Assembly (NCBI GenBank): GCA_934667275.1
Contig: CAKULK010000012.1
Location: 6,399 to 70,398, forward strand
Source: an uncultured Bacteroidales bacterium
GTDB lineage: Bacteria; Bacteroidota; Bacteroidia; Bacteroidales; Paludibacteraceae
DNA length: 64,000 bases
Direction of reading: 5' to 3'
The notes beneath the pieces were generated by a model. That model made no database searches. It worked only from the letters and a program-made list of their open reading frames with translations, and was not told the DNA's origin. Below, in pieces: positions 57,523 through 64,000 of this stretch. Numbering within the stretch: the stretch's first letter is position 1; every line of letters starts with the position of its first letter. A program made the translations under genes and the position numbers.

Positions 57523-58272
57523 ATGAATCTGTGTATAGACCAAGGTAATTCGCGCACCAAGGTGGCGTTATTCCGCGAAGACGGAAGTATCGCCAAGAAC
57601 TTGATGTATAAGAGTTTCACATCGGCGGATGTGGAGCGGTTGTTCTCGCTGTACCCGATACGGGACAGCATTGTGTCGTCGGTGGTGAACATAGACCCTG
57701 CCGTGGTGAATGTACTGCACAGATTATCAACACGTTTTATCTTGTTTGACCACAAGACACCCTTGCCCTTGCGCAACTGCTATCAGACACCCGATACTTT
57801 GGGGCAGGACCGCATAGCGTCGGCAGTGGGGGCATCGTATATCTGCCCGAAGCAAAATCTGCTCATCGTGGACGCAGGGTCGGCGATTACCTACGACTTT
57901 GTGTCAGCCGAGGATGGGTACTTGGGCGGAAACATCGCCCCGGGGGTGAAGATGCGGCTGACCGTGCTGCGCCAGATGACCAAGAAACTGCCCAAGGTTG
58001 AGGTGGAGGAGAATACTCTTATTCCGCTTTTTGGCAAGACGACGCGCGAAGCCATTGCGGTTGGTGTTGTGCGTGGCATAATTTTTGAAGTGAAAGGATA
58101 TATGCGCACATTGGCGGAGCAGGGTACACCGTTTGTCACTTTTGTCACGGGCGGCAATGCTCCTTATATATTAGGGAGTCTGCAAGAGGAGGCGCAGTTC
58201 GAACCGCATTTGGTGTTGATAGGGCTGAATTGTATATTGGAATATAACAAAGTGGAGCATAACGAGATATGA
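57523..58272 (+). CDS. coaX: Type III pantothenate kinase
   Basis: The 249-residue product has the ASKHA signatures of CoaX: MNLCIDQGNSRTKVALFRED (phosphate-binding), TPDTLGQDRIASAVGA and LLIVDAGSAITYDFVSAEDG, with GGNIAPGVKMRLTVLRQMT. It phosphorylates pantothenate in the first step of CoA synthesis and needs a monovalent cation. The next gene overlaps its stop by 4 bases. Confidence 0.95.
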   Translation: MNLCIDQGNSRTKVALFREDGSIAKNLMYKSFTSADVERLFSLYPIRDSIVSSVVNIDPAVVNVLHRLSTRFILFDHKTPLPLRNCYQTPDTLGQDRIASAVGASYICPKQNLLIVDAGSAITYDFVSAEDGYLGGNIAPGVKMRLTVLRQMTKKLPKVEVEENTLIPLFGKTTREAIAVGVVRGIIFEVKGYMRTLAEQGTPFVTFVTGGNAPYILGSLQEEAQFEPHLVLIGLNCILEYNKVEHNEI

Positions 58273-59480
58273 AGAAAAGTATCGTATTCATATTGGTAGC
58301 GTTGATGGCAATGGGCGCGTGGGCACAGAATGCCACGTCGTCGCCGTCGTCACGTTTCGGATATGGTGAACTGAACGACAATCTTCCCGGCGCATACCGC
58401 GCTATGGGTGGAGTAGGGTTGGGGATGCGTTCCCGAAAGGCTATCAATCCTGCACAACCGGCGTCCTATACGGCATGCGACTCTATGACTTTTATGTTCG
58501 ACATTGCGGGCTCGTTGCTCTACACGAATTACGGCGATGCTTTCGGCACGCGCAATCGTGCGAACGGCAACCTCGAATATGTGACGCTCCAGTTTCCTAT
58601 TTGGCGCAGATATATTGCTTTTTCGGCAGGTGTGATGCCCTATTCGGCTGTAGGCTATACGTTTACGTTGGCGGACTCGCTGGGCTCCGATTACCACTAT
58701 TCTATGGCATACAACGGCGAAGGTGGCTTCACACAGGTATATGGCGGATTGAGTTTTAATATATGTGATTGGGTGGCATTGGGTGCGAATATTTACTATA
58801 TGTTTGGCAGCATTACCCAATCGCGCACGCTGTCTTTCACCGAGTCGTCGCTGAACACGGTTGCCCAATCGGATAATCTGACAATCAATAGTTTGCGTCT
58901 GCGCTATGGCTTGCAGTTCTTCCATACGTGGGGCAATCATACTGTTGTGTTGGGTGGAGTTTTTGAGAACAGGCAACGTTTCTCGCGTAGCGAATATATG
59001 CAGGTCGAAACCACCACCTTGGATACGGTGAGTACCTTGTCCAACGCCTTTGAGATGCCGATGGTGTATGGTGGAGGTATCAGTTACACCTATGCCAACC
59101 GGCTCACCATAGCCTGCGATTATCAATGTCAGGATTGGGCGAAGACCTTGTATTTCAATGGAGAAGAGACCTTGAAGGCACGTCATCGCTGGACGGCGGG
59201 TGCCGAGTATTGCCATAATCCCATCAGCAGGAACTATGCCGAGCGTATGTATTGGCGATTGGGCTTCAACTATTCCACGGCTTATACTGGCAATGCCGAC
59301 CGTCCCGACATTGGAGTCACGATGGGTTTCGGCTTCCCGCTTCGCAATGTGGGCACTGTCATCAACACCACTTTTGAGTATGGTCATAAAGGCGGGCAGG
59401 GGCAGTTGAACGAGAATTATCTCCGTTTTGTTGTCAATGCGGCGATTGCGGAGAACTGGTTCTTCAAACGTAAGTTGTAA
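58269..59480 (+). CDS. Outer-membrane beta-barrel protein downstream of coaX
   Basis: The 403-residue product has a signal peptide (MKKSIVFILVALMAMGAWAQ), then SSRFGYGELNDNLPGAYRAM and GGVGLGMRSRKAINPAQPAS, typical of the Bacteroidetes barrel found after coaX, and many amphipathic strands to the C-terminal AIAENWFFKRKL. It may be related to FadL/PorV-like barrels. The function is unknown. Translationally coupled to coaX. Confidence 0.82.
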   Translation: MKKSIVFILVALMAMGAWAQNATSSPSSRFGYGELNDNLPGAYRAMGGVGLGMRSRKAINPAQPASYTACDSMTFMFDIAGSLLYTNYGDAFGTRNRANGNLEYVTLQFPIWRRYIAFSAGVMPYSAVGYTFTLADSLGSDYHYSMAYNGEGGFTQVYGGLSFNICDWVALGANIYYMFGSITQSRTLSFTESSLNTVAQSDNLTINSLRLRYGLQFFHTWGNHTVVLGGVFENRQRFSRSEYMQVETTTLDTVSTLSNAFEMPMVYGGGISYTYANRLTIACDYQCQDWAKTLYFNGEETLKARHRWTAGAEYCHNPISRNYAERMYWRLGFNYSTAYTGNADRPDIGVTMGFGFPLRNVGTVINTTFEYGHKGGQGQLNENYLRFVVNAAIAENWFFKRKL

Positions 59481-59504
59481 ATCGTAAAATTTAACACCAA
59501 ATAT

Positions 59505-60866
59505 ATGAAAAAGTTATTGATTATCGCACTTTGTGTAGCGATTCCGATGGCAAGTTTTGCCAAAAAACCGAAGAAAGGGGAAGAGCAACCCGTTGTGGAG
59601 GAGCAGAAAGTATTGACCGATGAGGAGTGCAATGTCCTCATGTCGCTTTTCCATGAGTCTGTCAGGAACAAGCAGTTCGACGATGCCTATACGTCGTGGT
59701 TGGACCTCTTTAACAGTCGTCCCGACTACAACAAGTTGATTTACACCGATGGTAGCAAAATCCTTGAGTATAAGTACGATAATGCACAAACGCCAGAGGA
59801 TAAGAATTTCTGGCGTGAGTTCATTATGAAGTTGCACGACGAACGTATCAAGTATTTCGATGATCCCAAGTATCCGGATGATTATGTGTTGGGACTCAAG
59901 GGTATTGATTACCTCAAGTACTATCCGGAAGACGAAATGGCTTTGCCGGCGTATGGTTGGTTGAAGCAGTCGGTTGCGGGCATAGGTGCCAACTCGCAGA
60001 TTTTGGTACTTCGCAAGTTGGTGGAGTTGAGTTATAATATCTACAAGTCCAACCCCGACCAATACAGCGACCAGTTCCTCAAAGACTATCAGACCGTTTC
60101 GGGCTTGATGGATCAAATCATTGCAGGAGGTGGCAAGCGTGCGGCAGATGTGCAGCCGCAGAAGAACTATGTGGATCGTCTCTATGCCGCTTCGGGGGCG
60201 GCCGATTGTGGTCAGATGGACCAGATGTATGCCAACGATGTGCAGACGCACGCCGATGACCTCGACAAACTGAATGCCATCATCAAACTCTATCGCCGTT
60301 TGGGGTGCACCGAGAGTGATGTTTATTTTGCTGCTGCTGAAGCTGCCCACAAACTGCAACCTACCGATGAGTCGGCTGCCGGTTGTGCCAAGATGTGCCT
60401 CAAGAAAGAGGACCCGAAGGGGGCTCTACAATACTACGAGCAGGCATTGCAACTGGCTACTACTGAGGAAGATAAGGCTGATTATCTCTACAATATCGCC
60501 CTTGTTTACTACGCTAACCTCAAGAACTTCCAGCAGGCTGCCAATTATGCCTACAAGGCTGCCGAAATCAACAAGGAAGATGGTCGTTATTATATTTTGG
60601 TGGGTCTGTGCTATGCCAATGCCAAGATTTACGATGACCCGATTCTGAGTCGTTCTGTCTTCTGGGTGGCTGTGGATATGTTCCGCAAGGCAAAACAGGT
60701 GGATTCTTCGTGCGCGGCAGATGCCAACAAGTTGATAGCCACCTATTCGCAGTATTTCCCCAGCAAAGAGGATATCTTCTTCCACAAAGAGTTGAACCTC
60801 AACGAGCCTTTCCGTGTAGGAGGGTGGATCAACAAGACCACCTATTGCACGCCGAAGGCTGAGTAA
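59505..60866 (+). CDS. Periplasmic TPR-repeat protein
   Basis: The 453-residue product has a signal peptide (MKKLLIIALCVAIPMASFAK) and TPR-like helices. The C-terminal ones are clearest (GALQYYEQALQLATTEEDKA, DYLYNIALVYYANLKNFQQA, ANYAYKAAEINKEDGRYYIL). In Bacteroidetes this gene lies between the coaX-linked barrel and lptC, pointing to envelope assembly. Partner unknown. A TGTAAATCGTAAA tract precedes the ATG. Confidence 0.82.
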   Translation: MKKLLIIALCVAIPMASFAKKPKKGEEQPVVEEQKVLTDEECNVLMSLFHESVRNKQFDDAYTSWLDLFNSRPDYNKLIYTDGSKILEYKYDNAQTPEDKNFWREFIMKLHDERIKYFDDPKYPDDYVLGLKGIDYLKYYPEDEMALPAYGWLKQSVAGIGANSQILVLRKLVELSYNIYKSNPDQYSDQFLKDYQTVSGLMDQIIAGGGKRAADVQPQKNYVDRLYAASGAADCGQMDQMYANDVQTHADDLDKLNAIIKLYRRLGCTESDVYFAAAEAAHKLQPTDESAAGCAKMCLKKEDPKGALQYYEQALQLATTEEDKADYLYNIALVYYANLKNFQQAANYAYKAAEINKEDGRYYILVGLCYANAKIYDDPILSRSVFWVAVDMFRKAKQVDSSCAADANKLIATYSQYFPSKEDIFFHKELNLNEPFRVGGWINKTTYCTPKAE

Positions 60867-60878
60867 CCACTGCCATTT

Positions 60879-60911
60879 GTTATAGGATAGTTATAGGTTA
60901 GTTATAGGATA
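60879..60911. repeat. 11-bp phased repeats between the TPR gene and lptC
   Basis: GTTATAGGATA, GTTATAGGTTA, GTTATAGGATA in tandem, starting 13 bases after the TPR stop. Confidence 0.88.
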
Positions 60912-60945
60912 GACTGATTTCAGTCTCCCGTTTCGGGTTATTCGA

Positions 60946-61521
60946 GTGAGAAAATTTCACATATCTGTCATCAAGAGAATCACGCGAGTGGTTCTCTTGA
61001 TGTTGATTGTGGCAGGGGCTGTGGCTTGCCAACGCCACGATGTGCGTCTGCGGGCCGATGCTGTCAGCGATCGTGCCGCTATGCCCGCTCTTGAAGCGCA
61101 AGATGTGACCACTCTCATTTCCGACTCGGGTATCACGCGCTACCGCATCAAGGCAAACAAATGGCTTATCTTCGACAAGGCGGATACGCCCTACTGGGAG
61201 TTTCCGGCGGGTATCTACTTGGAGAAGTTCAATGCCGGTTTGGAGTCGGATGCCACTGTAGAGGCCGACTATGCCTACTACAACGAACCTGCCCAACGCT
61301 GGACGCTGCGCGGGAACGTCCGTGCCGTGAATGTGGACGGGGAGCAGTTTGAAACGCCTTTGTTGTATTGGGACCAGAAGTCGGAGAGTCTCTATTCCGA
61401 TTCGTCCATCGTCATCACCAAAGCCCGCTCTATCATCAAAGGGGTAGGGTTTCGTTCCAATCAGGAGATGACCAACTACACTATTTTGCGTCCGACAGGC
61501 GTCTTCCCCATTGAGGAATAG
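60946..61521 (+). CDS. lptC: LPS export protein LptC
   Basis: The 191-residue product from a GTG at 60946 has a lipobox-like N-terminus (VLLMLIVAGAVACQRHDV) and the beta-jelly-roll of LptC (ITRYRIKANKWLIFDKADTP, LYWDQKSESLYSDSSIVITK, IIKGVGFRSNQEMTNYTI). LptC links the LptBFG extractor to LptA in the periplasmic LPS bridge. The lipoprotein-type N-terminus in place of a membrane helix is usual for Bacteroidetes members. Confidence 0.9.
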   Translation: MRKFHISVIKRITRVVLLMLIVAGAVACQRHDVRLRADAVSDRAAMPALEAQDVTTLISDSGITRYRIKANKWLIFDKADTPYWEFPAGIYLEKFNAGLESDATVEADYAYYNEPAQRWTLRGNVRAVNVDGEQFETPLLYWDQKSESLYSDSSIVITKARSIIKGVGFRSNQEMTNYTILRPTGVFPIEE

Positions 61522-61586
61522 ACAGGCTCACTTTCTACTTTTAACTTCCAAACTACTTTCAACGCTAAACTCTCAACTCTCAACTG

Positions 61587-62351
61587 ATGAAATACAAATA
61601 CTCTTATACCGTTCAATATCAGGATGTTGATGTATCGCGCCGTATCCGTCTGCATACGTTTGAAAACTGCCTGCTCAATGTAGCGGGGTATGTGGCAGAT
61701 GAGATGGGGTTTGGTATTCCCCACTTGCTGCCAATGGGCTACACTTGGATTATAACGCGTCTCAATCTGGAGATGTTGTATATGCCGCGCCATGGTGAGG
61801 TGCTTACTATCGAAACTTGGATTGAGCAGAATGTGCACATGCTTTCGGTGCGCGATTATCGTATCTATTTGCATCAGGAGGATGGCAAAGAGGTGCAGAT
61901 TGGTTGTGCCAAGTCGGTGTGGGCGGTATTGGACTTGGAGAAGCGCGAGATAGTGAATGTGTTCGATTTGCCCATGTTTGCAGGGGCGGTGGATGGCGAG
62001 GTGCTGAATATCGCGAAGCCGATACGCTTGCTGCCCATTGATGTCGATGTAGTGCAGGAGGGTGTGCTGACTGGTATGGCAGAGCATGCCATTCAATATG
62101 CCGATGTGGACTATAATCGCCATTGCAACTCTTGCCGCTACCTCGAATGGATGTCCAACACTTGCTTGTGGGAGAATACGGCACAACCGTTCCGCTTGGA
62201 CATTAACTATGCGAAAGAATTGCATTTGGGAGAACGGATGTACACGCGTTATCGTCGTGATAATCAGTCTGTTCAATATCAACAGATAGACACTGCCGGC
62301 ACCACCTGCTGCACGGCACGCATAGCCACTATCAGCAACCTCAGTTGCTGA
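61587..62351 (+). CDS. Acyl-ACP thioesterase (FatA/FatB-like)
   Basis: The 254-residue product has a tandem hotdog fold. The N-terminal half starts YTVQYQDVDVSRRIRLHTFE. The second half contains the catalytic segment AIQYADVDYNRHCNSCRYLE, the Asp-x-Asn-x-His pattern of acyl-ACP thioesterases. It releases free fatty acids from ACP. Length is typical for bacterial members. It is preceded by a 65-base pyrimidine-rich spacer after lptC. Confidence 0.92.
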   Translation: MKYKYSYTVQYQDVDVSRRIRLHTFENCLLNVAGYVADEMGFGIPHLLPMGYTWIITRLNLEMLYMPRHGEVLTIETWIEQNVHMLSVRDYRIYLHQEDGKEVQIGCAKSVWAVLDLEKREIVNVFDLPMFAGAVDGEVLNIAKPIRLLPIDVDVVQEGVLTGMAEHAIQYADVDYNRHCNSCRYLEWMSNTCLWENTAQPFRLDINYAKELHLGERMYTRYRRDNQSVQYQQIDTAGTTCCTARIATISNLSC

Positions 62352-62400
62352 TGAATTATCCTTTTTCTTGTCAGATATAGCCTGATTTGATAAAATAAAA

Positions 62401-62435
62401 AGGCTGCTTAACCTTGATGTTAAGCAGCCTTTTTT
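62401..62435. terminator. Bidirectional terminator
   Basis: AGGCTGCTTAAC (62401-62412) pairs with GTTAAGCAGCCT (62419-62430), with an A-run before and a T-run after, between the convergent thioesterase and peptide genes. Confidence 0.9.
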
Positions 62436-62445
62436 ACTGAATTTC

Positions 62446-62571
62446 TCAATGGAAATCGGGGTCTGTTGTTGACGGATAGCGTCCGGGATTTGCCGAGCCA
62501 CACAAGATGTCCGTTTGTATAGCCGTTTCGGATGTTTGCGGCACAATATATTTCTTCATTTCCAATCTCAT
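62446..62571 (-). CDS. 41-aa peptide coupled to the T9SS protein gene (MKKYxxP type)
   Basis: On the minus strand an ATG overlaps the upstream TGA (ATGA) and opens a 41-codon frame: MRLEMKKYIVPQTSETAIQT, then DILCGSANPGRYPSTTDPDF. A second ATG at 62559 would give a 37-residue product starting MKKYIVP. Short proteins that begin MKKY(I/L)xP and carry a Gly/Pro-rich tail recur in Bacteroidales genomes, with no known function. The single Cys lies mid-peptide. It ends 10 bases before the terminator. The coding call rests on the coupling and the recognisable start. Confidence 0.55.
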   Translation of the reverse strand: MRLEMKKYIVPQTSETAIQTDILCGSANPGRYPSTTDPDFH

Positions 62572-63938
62572 TTCACTACTTTCTGACCATTTACAATATA
62601 TACACCTGTAGGCAATGTATTCCACATTTCTGCCTCTCCTACATATTGTCCGAGCATAGTCCAAATACCATTCTTGGTGTTCTCGACCTCTATCATCTCT
62701 GCATCTGTAGGAACTTCTGAAGCATCTACAATCGTAAAGCGGTCTTGCTCTGTACTGTTTGCAGTGGCTGTGAACTGATAGGTGTTGCCCTCCGACATCA
62801 GCACTACCTTGTTGGTAACCATATCCTTGATGGCGTATTTTGTACCACGTATCTTACTGAATGTCATTGTGAATTGTGTACCTTCCAAAGTCTGTAATGA
62901 CAATTTTGTACCGCAAATCTTATCTGAAGCCACAGCCGATTGTTTGCCATAGTTGGTGGTTGCATAGAAATTAATATACCCTTTTTCTTCCAATTTCGAA
63001 GCATCCGCTCCATTATCGAAATTATCAGAGTATTGTTCTCCTTCACGCAGATTCACACGGTCGGTATTATTTTTCTCATCTTTCACCGTGATACGAACAT
63101 ACGCATCTTCTGTTTCTTCTATTTGTTGTGGAGCCTTGGCTGCTTGTTTGTTTCGCAAAGGATTATTCCATACCGCCTCGGTGTAGTTAATATCGACAAC
63201 TTGTTTTTCTTCTCCTATCACTTGCAGTATGAAAGTTTGTAATGGTGCAACTTCTGCATACTCATCATCTCCCTCTTGCAAATCAAGCATTGACACACCA
63301 TAGCAACGTTCTTCAGCACCATCTTGTAACCATACCGTACCCTCAACATTTTCATTCATTACACTCTTGAGCATTGTGTATGTATGAACGTAGCCCGTAT
63401 AACTGTTTGCCAAATAATGGTAACCTTTTGCATCAAGGTTGATTTTGCTATCTGCATTACCTACCATTTGTCCCAAGAAAGAATAAGTAACAGGACTGAT
63501 AGTGGTTTGATTGTTTGTGATAGCAAATCCGGCAAATGGTAATATTGCGTCAATTTTACCACCTAATGATGCCCAATCGCCAAGGCTGTTGTCCCACTTG
63601 TAGATGGCTGTTTTTACATCGGATTTGTTGTTGCCTAATTCATTAACAACTTCAACCGGTGAGCCGAAACGTTGCCATTGATAGGTGCCGTCGGCTTTCT
63701 TGCCGACTTCGGTGTACAACTCTACTGTGCCATACGGTTTGGGGTTGAAAGTTACTTCGGGAGCAACCAAGAACTCACCCGCGCCTTCGGCATTGGCTTT
63801 TACCAAGATGTTCTCGACTTTGGGAGCAATTACACCATTCTGACCAACCTTCAGTGTACCACCTACTTCCACAATCACTTTGGCTTGCTCGGCAACTACC
63901 AATCCGCCTTCGCCGATAGTCAAGCGTAGATTCAACAA
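62568..63938 (-). CDS. C-terminal portion of a T9SS-sorted protein lacking its signal peptide
   Basis: The 456-codon frame has no ATG near its start: it opens with TTG codons (63938) right after a promoter-like -7 box whose TAA closes the frame upstream. There is no signal peptide. It begins LTIGEGGLVVAEQAKVIVEV then GGTLKVGQNGVI, a beta-helix-like repeat usually found deep inside large secreted proteins. It continues through a beta-sandwich region to the sorting tail (NGIWTMLGQYVGEAEMWNTL then PTGVYIVNGQKVVK). Such proteins are normally much longer. It is most likely a beheaded gene or a join between unrelated sequences; exported function is doubtful. A small peptide gene is coupled to its end. 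Confidence 0.65.
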   Translation of the reverse strand: MLNLRLTIGEGGLVVAEQAKVIVEVGGTLKVGQNGVIAPKVENILVKANAEGAGEFLVAPEVTFNPKPYGTVELYTEVGKKADGTYQWQRFGSPVEVVNELGNNKSDVKTAIYKWDNSLGDWASLGGKIDAILPFAGFAITNNQTTISPVTYSFLGQMVGNADSKINLDAKGYHYLANSYTGYVHTYTMLKSVMNENVEGTVWLQDGAEERCYGVSMLDLQEGDDEYAEVAPLQTFILQVIGEEKQVVDINYTEAVWNNPLRNKQAAKAPQQIEETEDAYVRITVKDEKNNTDRVNLREGEQYSDNFDNGADASKLEEKGYINFYATTNYGKQSAVASDKICGTKLSLQTLEGTQFTMTFSKIRGTKYAIKDMVTNKVVLMSEGNTYQFTATANSTEQDRFTIVDASEVPTDAEMIEVENTKNGIWTMLGQYVGEAEMWNTLPTGVYIVNGQKVVK

Positions 63939-63945
63939 GCAAGTG

Positions 63946-63975
63946 CAAAGTTAGTGAAAATATTTGAAAAAGCAA
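63946..63975 (-). promoter_or_regulatory. Promoter-like sequence at the head of the truncated T9SS gene
   Basis: On the minus strand TTG (63973-63975), 19 bases and TAACTTTG (63946-63953). A start near 63939 would leave almost no leader before the first TTG. Confidence 0.55.
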
Positions 63976-64000
63976 TCAAGAGGTGTCATGAAATTCAATT

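Overview
The window is a 64 kb piece of a Bacteroidales (Bacteroidetes) chromosome of moderate G+C. The order is indicated by at least a dozen promoters of the form TTTG, 19-20 bases, TAnnTTTG; by families restricted to this phylum (DUF6452/DUF6048, DUF7935, PCMD, a BtuB-type receptor with the Bacteroidales N-terminal extension); by secreted proteins with Por/T9SS-like C-terminal sorting segments; and by the coaX / outer-membrane protein / TPR / lptC gene order. The family within the order cannot be fixed from the sequence. No tRNA, rRNA or CRISPR array was seen.

Left edge (1-3.8 kb): an AT-rich, apparently acquired block with the end of an SMC/Rad50-like ATPase, an HTH-tailed partner and a 46-residue Cys-rich protein, all tightly coupled and probably a piece of a defence or DNA-modification locus. 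After it comes a graveyard with a beheaded transposase, a truncated coiled-coil gene and a GNAT gene cut off at its 3' end. 3.9-13.3 kb is core genome: groES-groEL with a candidate sigma-54 promoter, a secreted esterase, a small porin, ldhA, a PlsC-like acyltransferase, and rplM-rpsI-rpsB-tsf behind an L13-type leader.

13.3-17.4 kb is rich in short repeats: several arrays with 11-bp periodicity, G/C-rich palindromic elements inserted in frame into ribF at two places, and hairpin-forming palindromes inside a YhcG-type nuclease gene. 17.5-29.4 kb encodes envelope and secreted proteins, including a TPR/HTH regulator, three large secreted proteins with sorting tails and a repeat protein. 29.4-41.7 kb holds CcsBA cytochrome c biogenesis, a Pif1-like helicase, a UbiA prenyltransferase, rsmD, an RSH alarmone synthetase with no hydrolase domain, recR, a HAD protein, a GNAT and a GC-rich TonB-dependent receptor.

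41.8-55 kb: a CWC protein, superoxide dismutase, an MGDG-synthase-like glycosyltransferase, a secreted esterase and a PCMD protein, then the head of a capsule/exopolysaccharide locus (wlbA, two Wza-like lipoproteins, a Wzc-like tyrosine kinase), DUF3109, cinA, an AspT/YidE transporter and a 58-residue DUF4250 gene. 55-62.4 kb carries acyl-CoA ligase, coaX, outer-membrane protein, TPR protein, lptC and acyl-ACP thioesterase. The window ends with a T9SS-type protein that lacks its secretion signal, with a 41-residue peptide gene coupled to its end.

The least explained feature of the window is a set of about ten intergenic arrays with an 11-bp repeat unit. Their unit sequences differ, but nearly all place GAT at a fixed phase (about one helical turn).
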